Assembly (NCBI GenBank): GCA_902834555.1
Contig: CADFJN010000001.1
Span: 124,001 to 188,000, forward strand
DNA length: 64,000 bases
DNA from: Atopobiaceae bacterium
GTDB taxonomy: Bacteria; Actinomycetota; Coriobacteriia; Coriobacteriales; Atopobiaceae
Reading direction: 5' to 3'
This document shows, one piece after another, positions 22,868 through 31,777 of the stretch. Both the position numbers and the translations under genes were made by a program. Under the pieces are notes generated by a model. The model made no database searches and was not told the origin of the DNA. It saw only the letters and a list, made by a program, of their open reading frames with translations. The first letter of the stretch is position 1. The number at the start of each line of letters is the position of its first letter.

Positions 22868-22886
22868 TAAAGTTAGCCTAAACAGA
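22868..22886. promoter_or_regulatory. Possible DtxR/IdeR-type iron box upstream of feoAB
   Basis: The 19 bases TAAAGTTAGCCTAAACAGA match the known DtxR/IdeR consensus at 14 of 19 positions, with the central TTAGCCTAA complete. It lies about 60 bases upstream of the feoAB start, where an iron-dependent repressor would be expected to act. Confidence 0.5.
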
Positions 22887-22944
22887 CTGAATGCCCCAAT
22901 CGGCCGCATGGCGCCCACGCCTGGCGGCTATCGCAAGGAGAGAT

Positions 22945-25302
22945 ATGACACTCGACGCGCTCGGGATCGGCAAGGACGCCATCGTCAGCTCGGTGGACTG
23001 CGAAGAAAAGTCCCTGCGCCAGCACATCTTTGATATGGGCCTCACGCCGGGCACCGAGGTCACCATGGTCAAGTACGCGCCCATGGGTGACCCGCTTGAG
23101 ATTCGCCTGCGCGGCTACGAGCTCACCATTCGCGCGGCGGACGCAGCGCAGATCTCACTTGAGAACGTCCATGACGCGCACGAGAAGGTCCGCCTGCAGG
23201 TGGCGTCTGGCGTGACGAAGCACCCGGCCATTGGCGAGAACAAGCTGCGTCCCCGCGCGGCAGGAGGGGTGGTGCCCGCAGGCAAGCCCCTCTCGTTTGC
23301 GCTGGCAGGCAACCAGAACTGCGGCAAGACCACGCTCTTCAACCAGCTCACGGGCTCCAATCAGCACGTGGGCAACTTTCCCGGCGTCACCGTGGACCGC
23401 AAGGATGGCCAGATGCGCAGCCATCCGGAGGCCACGGTCACAGACCTGCCGGGCATCTACTCGCTTTCGCCCTACACGGGCGAGGAGGTCGTGAGCCGTC
23501 AGTTCATCATCGACTCCAAGCCCGATGCGATCATCAACATTGTTGACGCCACCAACATCGAGCGCAACCTCTACCTCACCACGCAGCTCATGGAGCTGGA
23601 CGTTCCCATGGTCATCGCCCTCAACATGATGGATGAGGTCACTGAGAACGGCGGCTCCGTGGACGTGAACGCCCTGGAGTCCTTCCTGGGCGTGCCGGTG
23701 GTGCCCATCTCGGCCGCCAAGGACGAGGGCGTAGACGAGCTGGTGGAGCACGCCATCCACGTGGCCCGCTACCGCGAGCGCCCGGGGCGCATCGACTTCT
23801 GCCGCCCGGACGGCCCCGACGGCGGCGCGGTCCACCGCTGCATCCACGGCATTGGCGAGCTTGTCTCCGATCACGCCGAGCGCGCGGGCCTGCCCGACCG
23901 TTACGCCGCGACCAAGCTCATCGAGGGCGACGAGCTGGTCATCAAAGCACTTGGCCTCGAGAAGAACGAGTTGGACGCCGTGGAGCACATCATCTCCCAG
24001 ATGGAGGAGGAGTCCGGCTCCGATCGCCTTGCGGCTCTCGCCGACATGCGTTTCTCGTTCATCGAGGCCATCTGCGCCCGCTGCGTCAAGAAGCCGCAGG
24101 AGAGCCGCGAGCACGAGCGCTCCGCGCGCATCGATCGTGTGCTTACGGGGCGCTTCACCGCCATCCCGTGCTTCATTGGCATCATGATCGTGGTGTTTTG
24201 GCTCACGTTTGACCTCATTGGAGGCAACCTCTCGGACCTCATGGCCACGGGGGTGAGCGCCGCATCCGACGCCATCGACTCCGCGCTCACCGCCGCCGAC
24301 GTGAACCCCGTGATCCACTCGCTGGTCATCGACGGCGTGATAACCGGCGTGGGTACGGTCATCTCGTTTCTGCCCATCATCGTGACGCTGTTCATCCTGC
24401 TGTCGATCCTCGAGGACTCCGGCTACATGGCGCGCGTGGCCTTTGTGATGGACAAGCTGCTGAGAAAGATTGGCCTCTCCGGCCGCAGCTTTGTGCCCAT
24501 GCTGGTGGGATTTGGCTGCTCGGTGCCGGCCATCATGGCCACGCGCACGCTGCCCTCGGAGCACGACCGCAAGATGACCATCATGCTCACGCCGTTCATG
24601 AGCTGCTCTGCCAAGCTGCCGGTCTACACCCTGCTGTGCGCCGCGTTCTTCTCAAAGGGCGCGCCGCTCGTGATGGTCTTGCTGTACGTGATTGGCATGC
24701 TGGTGGGCGTGCTGGTGGCACTGGTCCTCAAGCACACGTCGTTCAAGGGCGAGCCGGTGCCGTTTGTGATGGAGCTTCCGAACTACCGCATGCCCAGTGC
24801 CGGCACTACGCTGCGCCTGGCCTGGGACAAGGCCAAGGACTTTCTCACCAGGGCGTTCACGATCATCTTCCTGGCAAGCGTTGCCATCTGGTTCCTGCAG
24901 ACCTTCGACGTGCGCCTCAACATGGTGGCCGATCAGTCACAGAGCCTGCTGGCCATCATGGGCTCGGCCATCTCGCCCATCTTTGCACCGCTTGGGTTTG
25001 GTGACTGGCGCGCCTCCACGGCACTGGTGACTGGCTTTGCCGCCAAGGAGTCCGTTGTGGCCACGCTCACCGTGCTTGTGGGCGATACGCCGGCCGCCCT
25101 GGCCACGCTCTTCACGCCGTTCACGGCCTTCGTGTTCCTGGTGTTTGTGCTGCTCTACACGCCGTGCGTGGCGGCCATCACCGCAGTGCGCAACGAGCTC
25201 AACGGCCGCTACGCGCTGTACGTGGTGCTGCTCCAGTGCGGTGTGGCATGGGTGGTCGCGTTTATCGTGCACGCCATTGGGATGATGCTGGGCCTGGCGT
25301 AG
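22945..25302 (+). CDS. feoB: Fused FeoA-FeoB ferrous iron transporter
   Basis: 785 residues. Residues 1-75 are a FeoA (SH3-like) domain. After a linker comes the FeoB GTPase domain with G1 GNQNCGKT (122-129), the G2 loop NFPGVTVD, G3 DLPGIYS and G4 NMMD, a helical insertion, and the polytopic membrane part with two Gate motifs (VPMLVGFGCSVPAIMATR and the later GFAAKESVVATL region). It imports Fe2+ under anaerobic conditions. AAGGAG at 22935-22940 fixes the ATG. FeoA-FeoB fusions are known; no FeoC follows. A candidate iron-repressor box lies upstream. Confidence 0.95.
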   Translation: MTLDALGIGKDAIVSSVDCEEKSLRQHIFDMGLTPGTEVTMVKYAPMGDPLEIRLRGYELTIRAADAAQISLENVHDAHEKVRLQVASGVTKHPAIGENKLRPRAAGGVVPAGKPLSFALAGNQNCGKTTLFNQLTGSNQHVGNFPGVTVDRKDGQMRSHPEATVTDLPGIYSLSPYTGEEVVSRQFIIDSKPDAIINIVDATNIERNLYLTTQLMELDVPMVIALNMMDEVTENGGSVDVNALESFLGVPVVPISAAKDEGVDELVEHAIHVARYRERPGRIDFCRPDGPDGGAVHRCIHGIGELVSDHAERAGLPDRYAATKLIEGDELVIKALGLEKNELDAVEHIISQMEEESGSDRLAALADMRFSFIEAICARCVKKPQESREHERSARIDRVLTGRFTAIPCFIGIMIVVFWLTFDLIGGNLSDLMATGVSAASDAIDSALTAADVNPVIHSLVIDGVITGVGTVISFLPIIVTLFILLSILEDSGYMARVAFVMDKLLRKIGLSGRSFVPMLVGFGCSVPAIMATRTLPSEHDRKMTIMLTPFMSCSAKLPVYTLLCAAFFSKGAPLVMVLLYVIGMLVGVLVALVLKHTSFKGEPVPFVMELPNYRMPSAGTTLRLAWDKAKDFLTRAFTIIFLASVAIWFLQTFDVRLNMVADQSQSLLAIMGSAISPIFAPLGFGDWRASTALVTGFAAKESVVATLTVLVGDTPAALATLFTPFTAFVFLVFVLLYTPCVAAITAVRNELNGRYALYVVLLQCGVAWVVAFIVHAIGMMLGLA

Positions 25303-25367
25303 GGACTTGGCCTGGCGGCGGGGCTATCCGGCTCGCCGGCGCCCTGTTCGTCTCTGCGTGCGTCGAC

Positions 25368-25425
25368 GGACTAAAATCAGACACATAACCGTGTAATTCA
25401 CAGGAAAAACGTCTGAAATTAGCCC
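25368..25425. repeat. 58 bp palindromic intergenic repeat, family 3 (copy 1)
   Basis: Arms GGACTAAAATCAGAC and GTCTGAAATTAGCCC are complementary at most positions. A second copy of exactly the same length is at 53511-53568. It lies between the converging feoAB and exonuclease III genes, so it may also act as a terminator. Confidence 0.7.
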
Positions 25426-25475
25426 GGCAGCGCTCGCAAGTTGGGGCGACGACGTACCCAGAGCCAGTGCCGGCC

Positions 25476-26258
25476 TTACAGCTCCAGCTCCAGCTCGATG
25501 GGGCAGTGGTCCGATCCGTACACGTTGTCGAGGATGGCCGTGCCGGTCACCTTGGGCATGAGCTGCGGAGAAACCAGGAAATAGTCGATGCGCCAGCCAA
25601 TGCCCCGCTCGCGGGCGCGCATGCGATAGCTCCACCAGCTGTATGCGCCGGCGAGGTCGGGGTGGCGCTCGCGGAACGTGTCGACGAGCCCGCTATCCAG
25701 CAGCTTGGTGAAGCTCTCGCGCTCGGCATCCGAGAAGCCCGCGTTCTCGTGGTTGTCGTCCGGGCGGGCAAGATCGATCTCCTCGTGCGCCACGTTAAAG
25801 TCGCCGCAGGTCACAACCGGCTTGTCGCGGGCAAGCTCGGCCAGGAAGTCGCGGTAGCGCGCGTCCCACTCCATGCGCTCGTCCAGGCGCGCAAGCCCGT
25901 TCTTGGAGTTGGGGGTGTACACGTCGACAAACCACAGATTGGGGAACTCGAGCGCGCACACGCGACCCTCGTCGTCCGCCACGGGCGAGCCGATCTTGCG
26001 CACCACATGCAGCGGCTCCTCTCGCGTGAAGACGGCTGTGCCCGAGTAGCCCTTGCGCTCGGCATAGCTCCAGTACTGGTGGTAGCCGGGGAGGTCGAGC
26101 TCGACCTGCCCCTCCTGGAGCTTGGTCTCCTGCACGGCAAAGATGTCCGCGCCCAGCGTGTCGAAAATCTGGGTGAAGCTGGGTTCCTTCTTAAGTACGG
26201 CGCGCAGGCCGTTGACGTTCCATGAAACAAAGCGCAGGCTGCGGGTGGTGTCTGCCAT
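25476..26258 (-). CDS. xth: Exodeoxyribonuclease III (AP endonuclease)
   Basis: 260 residues, endonuclease/exonuclease/phosphatase fold. Visible motifs: SWNVNGLRA, the metal Glu in QETKLQ, DVYTPNS, GDFNVAHEEID, and the final GSDHCPIELEL with the catalytic Asp-His pair. It repairs abasic sites and 3' blocked ends. The ATG at 26258 was chosen because family members start just before the conserved SWN motif; the frame is open upstream, but without a good start. Confidence 0.95.
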   Translation of the reverse strand: MADTTRSLRFVSWNVNGLRAVLKKEPSFTQIFDTLGADIFAVQETKLQEGQVELDLPGYHQYWSYAERKGYSGTAVFTREEPLHVVRKIGSPVADDEGRVCALEFPNLWFVDVYTPNSKNGLARLDERMEWDARYRDFLAELARDKPVVTCGDFNVAHEEIDLARPDDNHENAGFSDAERESFTKLLDSGLVDTFRERHPDLAGAYSWWSYRMRARERGIGWRIDYFLVSPQLMPKVTGTAILDNVYGSDHCPIELELEL

Positions 26259-26371
26259 GATGCGTCCTCTTTTTCGATACGTGCGGCGCATGGCCGCGCG
26301 GGTTTGTCTGGTAGCGTAAATGCTTCTCAGAGCGTAGCACATATGGGCAGTACGGCTGGTGCAGCGCAACG

Positions 26372-26380
26372 TGCTATACT
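26372..26380 (+). promoter_or_regulatory. Extended -10 promoter of the PIN toxin-antitoxin operon
   Basis: TGCTATACT is a strong extended -10, 31 bases before the antitoxin start. The palindrome ATCTAGAT lies just downstream (26388-26396 area) and could be the autoregulatory operator. Confidence 0.5.
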
Positions 26381-26410
26381 GTCTATCAATCTAGATATTG
26401 GAGGTGGCGT

Positions 26411-26788
26411 ATGTCAAACACCGCGGTATCCGTGCAGGTCAACGTCCGCATGGACAAGCCACTGAGAGATGCCGGCGATGCTGGTCTGGCAGCTATGGGC
26501 GTGAGCCCAACCCAGGCAGTGCGCACCGTGTGGAGGCTTGCGGCGTCTGGGCCTGCGGGTATCAGTGCCCTCGAGAAACTCTTCGCCTCCAGCGCCGCAT
26601 CACCGGAACATGCAGGAGCAAGTAGCGGCGAGAACCCCCTCAATCAGGGATGGGGACTCTTTTCGGCCGCCTGCACTCGTTTGGGCCTGGATGCTAGTAC
26701 TTCTATGGTGAACGTCATCCCGCGCAGTTCGGATGAAGAGCTGCTCGAGAAGGAGCTGCTCGAGCGCTTTGGCGGCGATGCTCAGTGA
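26411..26788 (+). CDS. RelB/DinJ-like antitoxin of a PIN-domain system
   Basis: 125 residues. The first 60 (VSVQVNVRMDKPLRDAGDAGLAAMGVSPTQAV in outline: N-terminal strand, then two helices) resemble the ribbon-helix-helix of RelB/DinJ antitoxins. The C-terminal half is longer than usual and should wrap the toxin. GGAGG precedes the ATG. The stop overlaps the toxin start (GTGA), the typical coupled layout. A RelB-type antitoxin with a PIN toxin is a mixed pairing. The function is inferred from family and position. Confidence 0.7.
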   Translation: MSNTAVSVQVNVRMDKPLRDAGDAGLAAMGVSPTQAVRTVWRLAASGPAGISALEKLFASSAASPEHAGASSGENPLNQGWGLFSAACTRLGLDASTSMVNVIPRSSDEELLEKELLERFGGDAQ

Positions 26789-27282
26789 GCGCATTACCAC
26801 ACGCACTATTGCTGGACACCAACGTCTGGCTCGACAATTACCTGCCGTTTAGGACGGGGCATGAAGATGCCACGCGCCTGCTCACGTATGCCCTGCAGGC
26901 GGAGGTCCATCTGCTCTATGCGATGGGCTCGCTCCAGGACCTTGCGTACGTTCTGCAGGCAAGCGCAAAAGAGCAGTTCAGGCGTATGGGACGTCAGGTG
27001 GACCAAGAGGCCGCGGCCGTTGCTAGGGCTTTCTCGCTGGACTGCTTGGCAAACCTGCGAACCATTGCCACGGCTGTTGGGGCAGATGAATCCGACCTGT
27101 GGCTTGCCGAACGCTACCTGCGTGTACACCACGATGTCGAGGATTGCCTGGTCATGGCAGCGGTAACTCGTTCGAAGGCAGACTGGCTCGTGACTTCGGA
27201 TCAGGCTCTGATCCGCCACGCCCCCGTGCCGGCGCTGTGCCCGGCAGATCTGCTTGCCCTTGTCGGCGCGGAGGACGCCTAG
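26785..27282 (+). CDS. PIN-domain ribonuclease toxin (VapC-like)
   Basis: 165 residues. The PIN fold is shown by LLLDTNVWLDNYL near the N-terminus (first catalytic Asp), the acidic residue in the middle region, DVEDCLVMAA (third Asp) and WLVTSD (fourth acidic residue). PIN toxins cleave specific RNAs, often tRNAs, when the antitoxin is lost. The GTG start at 26785 overlaps the antitoxin stop by four bases. It converges on the patatin gene 16 bases away. Confidence 0.82.
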   Translation: MSALPHALLLDTNVWLDNYLPFRTGHEDATRLLTYALQAEVHLLYAMGSLQDLAYVLQASAKEQFRRMGRQVDQEAAAVARAFSLDCLANLRTIATAVGADESDLWLAERYLRVHHDVEDCLVMAAVTRSKADWLVTSDQALIRHAPVPALCPADLLALVGAEDA

Positions 27283-27298
27283 CGTCGACCCCGCCCTG

Positions 27299-28189
27299 CT
27301 ATCCGCGGAGCCACTCCATCATGCGCGGGAAGTCCCTCTCGGCCTGCTCGTGTCCCATGGCGTAGGATTCCTCGAGCTTGGGCTTGTCGATGGTGGTGGA
27401 GCGCACGGGCATCACGTCTGGCCTGAAGACCCACGCGCGCCCCTCGCGCTCAAGGCGCTCCAAGTGGTCCATAGCGTCGTTGTAGCGCTGCCAGCGCGTG
27501 GCAAGCGCTGCCTCAACGGCCTCGTTGCCGTGCGAGATAACGTGGTAGAGCCTCAGCTCGCGGTTGGTGGGTGCCACCTTGCGATAGCCCGCCGGACGCG
27601 TGCACACCATGACCAGGCGCTCGAAGCCCGCGTCCTCTGCCATGTGCGTGGGGAGCCCCGCGCCCTCGCCCAGGCCGCCGTCGTACATCACGTGGCCGTC
27701 GACCTCGATGGGCTTCATGACGCCGGGGAGGGTCGAGCTGGCGCGCACGTGCTCCATCATGGGGATGGCCGCGCCCATGACAGATCTGTCCCACACCACG
27801 GACTTGCCCGTGTCCGCCTCGAAGCTCTGGATGGCCAGCCGCGCGGGGTTGGCCGCGAAGGTCTCAAAGTCAAAGGGCATGTAGCCCTCGAGCGCCGCAC
27901 CCACGTAGTCGTAGTCTGCGTTGAAGTAGCCGTGCCCCATGAGCATCGAGCGCACGCCGCCCGCCTTGGGGCGCTGGTCCGCCAGGGCGATAAAGGCGTC
28001 GCGTACGCGCGCCTGATCGCGGCTCAGGTAGTCGACCGTGTGGCTGGCACCCGCCGAGATTCCACAGACAAAATCAAAGTACACACGATTCTCGAGCAGG
28101 ACGTTGGCAAATCCCGCCGTGTAGCTGGCGCGGTAGCCGCCTCCCTCGAAGCACAGCGCGCAATCGAAAACGTTGCTCTCAAGCTCCAT
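27299..28189 (-). CDS. Patatin-like phospholipase (paralogue 1)
   Basis: 296 residues. Motifs of the patatin/RssA hydrolases: the oxyanion loop CFEGGGYRASY, the nucleophile elbow GISAG (Ser), and the Asp of DGGLG, forming a Ser-Asp dyad. There is no signal peptide, so it probably acts on the inner face of the membrane or on cytosolic acyl esters. About half of the sequence is alignable by eye to the next gene (28313-29329), so the two arose by tandem duplication. Confidence 0.92.
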   Translation of the reverse strand: MELESNVFDCALCFEGGGYRASYTAGFANVLLENRVYFDFVCGISAGASHTVDYLSRDQARVRDAFIALADQRPKAGGVRSMLMGHGYFNADYDYVGAALEGYMPFDFETFAANPARLAIQSFEADTGKSVVWDRSVMGAAIPMMEHVRASSTLPGVMKPIEVDGHVMYDGGLGEGAGLPTHMAEDAGFERLVMVCTRPAGYRKVAPTNRELRLYHVISHGNEAVEAALATRWQRYNDAMDHLERLEREGRAWVFRPDVMPVRSTTIDKPKLEESYAMGHEQAERDFPRMMEWLRG

Positions 28190-28312
28190 CAGGACCTCCC
28201 GTAAGACGTTTTATCGTCTGGATTATAGGGGAGGCCAAAGGCAGTCGGGCGAGAAGCCCGTAGCCACGGGCGAGAAGACCCTCGCCCAGGCCGGAAAGCA
28301 CGGCCCCGCGCC

Positions 28313-29329
28313 CTACTCGCCAAACAGGAACTCGCGCCAGCGCGGCAGTTCGGCAATGCCCTGCTCGTGCCCAAGCAGGTAGGCGTGCTCAAGCTCCTTG
28401 ACGTCGCGCGTGGTGCGCGAGACAGGCATCTCGCGCGGCCTCACCACCAGCGCACGGCCGGACTTCTCCAGCTCCTCAAGGTGGGAAAGCTCCTCGTTGT
28501 AGCGCTCGGGCCGCGTGAGCATGGCGTTTCTCGCGTAGGGGTGGTCCTTCATCATGTGGATGACGCCGCGGCGCCTGACGGCCGAGAGCTCGCCCTTGCG
28601 GTACCCCGCGGGGCGAGACGTGATGACAAAGAGCTTCTCGAAGCCGTCGTCCTCGGCGATGTGGTTGGGAAGGCCGGCACCTGCGCCCAGCGACCCGTCG
28701 AGCATGACCTGGCCGTCGACCTCGATGGGCCTCATGATGCCCGGCATGGTGGAGCTAGCCCGCACGCACGCCATGAGGTCCTCGAGCGTCTGCATGTGGT
28801 CGCGTCCCCACACAACGGTGCGCCCGGTGTCGCGCTGGAACGCCTGGATGCGCACGCGCGCTGGGTTGGTCTGGAACGTCTGCCAGTCAAACGGCATCGA
28901 GCCATCCTCGATGCAGCCCAGGTAGTCGTAGTCTGCGTTGAAGAAACCGCGACGGTTGAGGAAAGACTTCACCCCGCCCATCTGGGGGTTTGCCGCAAAG
29001 TCGACGAACGAGCGCTTGGTGCGCACCATGTCGCGCGAGACGTAGTTGGTGGCGACGGTCGAGCCTGCCGAGATGCCACAGACGTAGTCAAAGTAGATGC
29101 CCTGCTCAAGCAGAACGTTCACCAGGCCCGAGACGTAGCTCGCACGCATGGCACCACCCTCGATCACCAGGGCGCAGTTGTGCACGTTGTTCTCGAGGGG
29201 TGCGAGAGGGGCAGCTGGCTCCGGCGTCGTCTCGCGCACATCCGCGATCCCGCCCTCGGGCTGGGTGGTCTGGGGCTTCTCGGCCACGTGCTCGGCAGTA
29301 TCACCCTCGCGTTGCGGCTGGTCGGTCAT
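28313..29329 (-). CDS. Patatin-like phospholipase (paralogue 2)
   Basis: 338 residues. Same core as its neighbour: VIEGGAMRASY, GISAGS (nucleophile Ser) and DGSLGAGAG (Asp), and the same ending (AYLLGHEQGIAELPRW compared with AMGHEQAERDFPRM). An extra N-terminal 55-residue polar segment, rich in Glu, Pro and Thr, is absent in paralogue 1. GAGAGGAG upstream fixes the ATG at 29329. It faces the divergent sirtuin gene across 66 bases. Confidence 0.92.
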   Translation of the reverse strand: MTDQPQREGDTAEHVAEKPQTTQPEGGIADVRETTPEPAAPLAPLENNVHNCALVIEGGAMRASYVSGLVNVLLEQGIYFDYVCGISAGSTVATNYVSRDMVRTKRSFVDFAANPQMGGVKSFLNRRGFFNADYDYLGCIEDGSMPFDWQTFQTNPARVRIQAFQRDTGRTVVWGRDHMQTLEDLMACVRASSTMPGIMRPIEVDGQVMLDGSLGAGAGLPNHIAEDDGFEKLFVITSRPAGYRKGELSAVRRRGVIHMMKDHPYARNAMLTRPERYNEELSHLEELEKSGRALVVRPREMPVSRTTRDVKELEHAYLLGHEQGIAELPRWREFLFGE

Positions 29330-29395
29330 GGAAACCACTCCTCTCGGTGCTAGCATCGGAATCGTTCTTCTACCCAATCGTCGAGGGAGTACGCC

Positions 29396-30139
29396 ATGTC
29401 GGGTGCAAAGGTGATCTCTGATGCGCGCGAGGCAGCCCAAGAGCTGGCCGAGAGGGTCAGGCGTGCCAAGCGCGTGGTGTTCTTTGGCGGGGCGGGGGTC
29501 TCAACGGCGAGCGGCATCCCCGACTTCCGGAGCGAGGACGGCCTGTACCACCAGAAGTTCAAGTACCCGCCCGAGGAGATGCTGAGCCACGAGTTCTATC
29601 TCACGCACGCCGAGGAGTTCTTCGACTTCTACCGCACGCGGATGATTGCCCTGGGAGCCAAGCCCAACCAGGCGCACTACAAGCTCGCCGAGCTCGAGCG
29701 CGAGGGCAAGCTTACCGCCGTGGTCACGCAGAACATCGACGGCCTGCACCAGGCGGCGGGCTCCAAGCGCGTCTTTGAGCTTCACGGCTCGGTGCACCGC
29801 AACGTGTGTCAGCGCTGCGGGCACGTGTACTCGGCCGAGTGGATCATGGGCACCACGGGTGTGCCGCATTGCGAGGAGTGCGGCGGCCGCATCAAGCCCG
29901 ACGTTGTGCTCTATGGTGAGTCGCTGGACGAGAAGACCCTGATCGGCGCGGCCGAGACAATCCAGTCCTGCGACATGCTCATTGTGGGCGGCACCTCTCT
30001 TGTGGTGTATCCCGCGGCTGGCCTTGTGCAGTACTTCCAGGGCGATGACCTCGTGATTGTGAACAAGCAGCCCACGCCGCAGGACGGCGCCGCCAACCTG
30101 GTGTGCGCCTGCGACATTGCAAAGGCGTTCGACTTCTAG
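29396..30139 (+). CDS. cobB: Sir2-family NAD-dependent protein deacylase
   Basis: 247 residues. NAD-binding GGAGVSTASGIPDFRS, the TQNIDGLHQAAG motif, the catalytic His in ELHGSVHR, and a zinc site (CQRCG and CEECGG). It removes acyl groups from lysines using NAD. The neighbouring genes give no clue to its targets. Confidence 0.95.
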   Translation: MSGAKVISDAREAAQELAERVRRAKRVVFFGGAGVSTASGIPDFRSEDGLYHQKFKYPPEEMLSHEFYLTHAEEFFDFYRTRMIALGAKPNQAHYKLAELEREGKLTAVVTQNIDGLHQAAGSKRVFELHGSVHRNVCQRCGHVYSAEWIMGTTGVPHCEECGGRIKPDVVLYGESLDEKTLIGAAETIQSCDMLIVGGTSLVVYPAAGLVQYFQGDDLVIVNKQPTPQDGAANLVCACDIAKAFDF

Positions 30140-30334
30140 GGTGCTCGGCGCGCTCCGGGGCCCGGCGGGCCTTGACGCCCGACCGCGCCCGGCAGCGCCG
30201 CCGCTGGTGGGGTTATTCCCCTCTCGGCCCGGCCGTCCGCAAGGGGTCAAAGCCACACGCTACAATAGCCTGAATGCGGGGCGGCGCGTGCTGCCCCCGT
30301 CGCGCTCTCGCGCGGCGCCGTCAACGGGAGGTCG

Positions 30335-31777
30335 ATGTCTGTGCTCCGAGAGAACTATGCAACCTGGCTCGTCGGCTCGCACGAGCTCTCGCTCGCGCGC
30401 CCGCGCATCATGGGCATTCTCGACGTGAGCCCAGAGGCCTTCCCGGACGGCAAGGGTGGCGTCGACACCAAGGCCGCCGCCGAGCATGGCCTCGAGATGC
30501 TCGACGAGGGCGCGGACATTATCGACGTGGGGGCTGCGCCCGTGGTCCCCGGCCAGGAGCCGCTTGCCTCCAACGAGGAGGCCGAGCGCGTGGTGCCCGT
30601 GATTCGCGCGCTGGTTGCCGAGGGTGCGATTGTCTCGGTGAACACAACCCATCCGGACGTCGCCAAGATGTGCGTGCGCCTTGGGGCCTCGATCGTGAAC
30701 GACGCCACCGGCTTCACCAACCCGGACATGGTGCAGGTTGCTGCCGAGACCGACTGCGGCTGCGTTGTCATGCATTGGGAGCATGCGGGACTTGGCTCGC
30801 ATACGCCTCGCCGCGAGGTTCTTCTCGACGACTCGCGCCCCACGCGCTCTGCAGCGCCGCGCCCCATGACCTCGCAGCACCGCTTCACGCTGCCGGACGA
30901 GGCGCCCATCATGCGCCAGGTGATGGGTTTTCTCGGCGACCAGGCGCGTACCCTCATGCGCGCGGGCGTTGCGCACGACCGCATCTGCCTAGACCCGGGC
31001 GCGGGCTTCGACAAGTTTGCCGATGAGGACGTGGTCATCCAGCGCGCCACGCGCTCCATGGCGTCGATGGGCTACCCGCTGCTTGCGGCGGTCTCGCGCA
31101 GGCGCTTCGTGGGTGCCATTGCTGGTGCCGCGCAGCCGGGCCAGATGGACCCCGCCACGTACGGCATCTGCATCTCCTCCATTCAGAACGGCGCACGCAT
31201 CCTGCGCGTTCACGACGTTGCCGGCACGGCGCAGGCCGTGAACGCGTTCTGGGCCGTCTCGCACAAGGATTCCCGCCAGGGCTTTGTGGCGCTTGGGTCC
31301 AACGTGGGCGACCGTCTCGCCAACATCACCCGTGCGGTCCAGATGATCGACGACATCCCGCTTACCTGCGTGGTCTCGGTGAGCCATGCGTACGAGACGG
31401 AGCCTGCCTACGGCATAAAGACGCCGGTTGCGGACGCCGTAGCCGAGATTCGCACCGAGCTGCACCCCCTGGTGCTCATGGGGCAGCTGCTTGCCGTGGA
31501 GGACGCCCTGGGCCGCGAGCGCAACCCGGAGGAGGCTGGCCACGGCCCGCGAACCATCGACTGCGACCTGGTGTGGGTCGAGGGCGAGACCCATGCGGGC
31601 AAGCGCCTCACGCTGCCGCACCCAGGCCTTGGTGAGCGCGACTTTGTGCTGGTGCCCATGGAGGACCTCATGCACGACCCTGTGCGCTTCCTGCGCCATT
31701 CCGGCGTGAACGTGGTTGACCTGGACGATCGCGTTGGCCACGTGACTGATGACCTTGGGGAGATCGTATGGGAGTAG
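30335..31777 (+). CDS. folP: Bifunctional dihydropteroate synthase / HPPK (FolP-FolK fusion)
   Basis: 480 residues. Residues 1 to about 305 are dihydropteroate synthase: GILDVSPEAFPDGKG, DVGAAPVVPG, ASIVNDATGF, DPGAGFDKF, then AVSRRRFVG. From about 315 a 6-hydroxymethyl-dihydropterin pyrophosphokinase follows: FVALGSNVGDRL, then the VEDALGRERN and GPRTIDCDLVW catalytic stretch. Together they perform two consecutive folate steps. The start ATG at 30335 follows GGGAGG. A -10-like TACAAT lies at 30261-30266. The 3' end overlaps the next gene by 10 bases. Confidence 0.93.
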   Translation: MSVLRENYATWLVGSHELSLARPRIMGILDVSPEAFPDGKGGVDTKAAAEHGLEMLDEGADIIDVGAAPVVPGQEPLASNEEAERVVPVIRALVAEGAIVSVNTTHPDVAKMCVRLGASIVNDATGFTNPDMVQVAAETDCGCVVMHWEHAGLGSHTPRREVLLDDSRPTRSAAPRPMTSQHRFTLPDEAPIMRQVMGFLGDQARTLMRAGVAHDRICLDPGAGFDKFADEDVVIQRATRSMASMGYPLLAAVSRRRFVGAIAGAAQPGQMDPATYGICISSIQNGARILRVHDVAGTAQAVNAFWAVSHKDSRQGFVALGSNVGDRLANITRAVQMIDDIPLTCVVSVSHAYETEPAYGIKTPVADAVAEIRTELHPLVLMGQLLAVEDALGRERNPEEAGHGPRTIDCDLVWVEGETHAGKRLTLPHPGLGERDFVLVPMEDLMHDPVRFLRHSGVNVVDLDDRVGHVTDDLGEIVWE

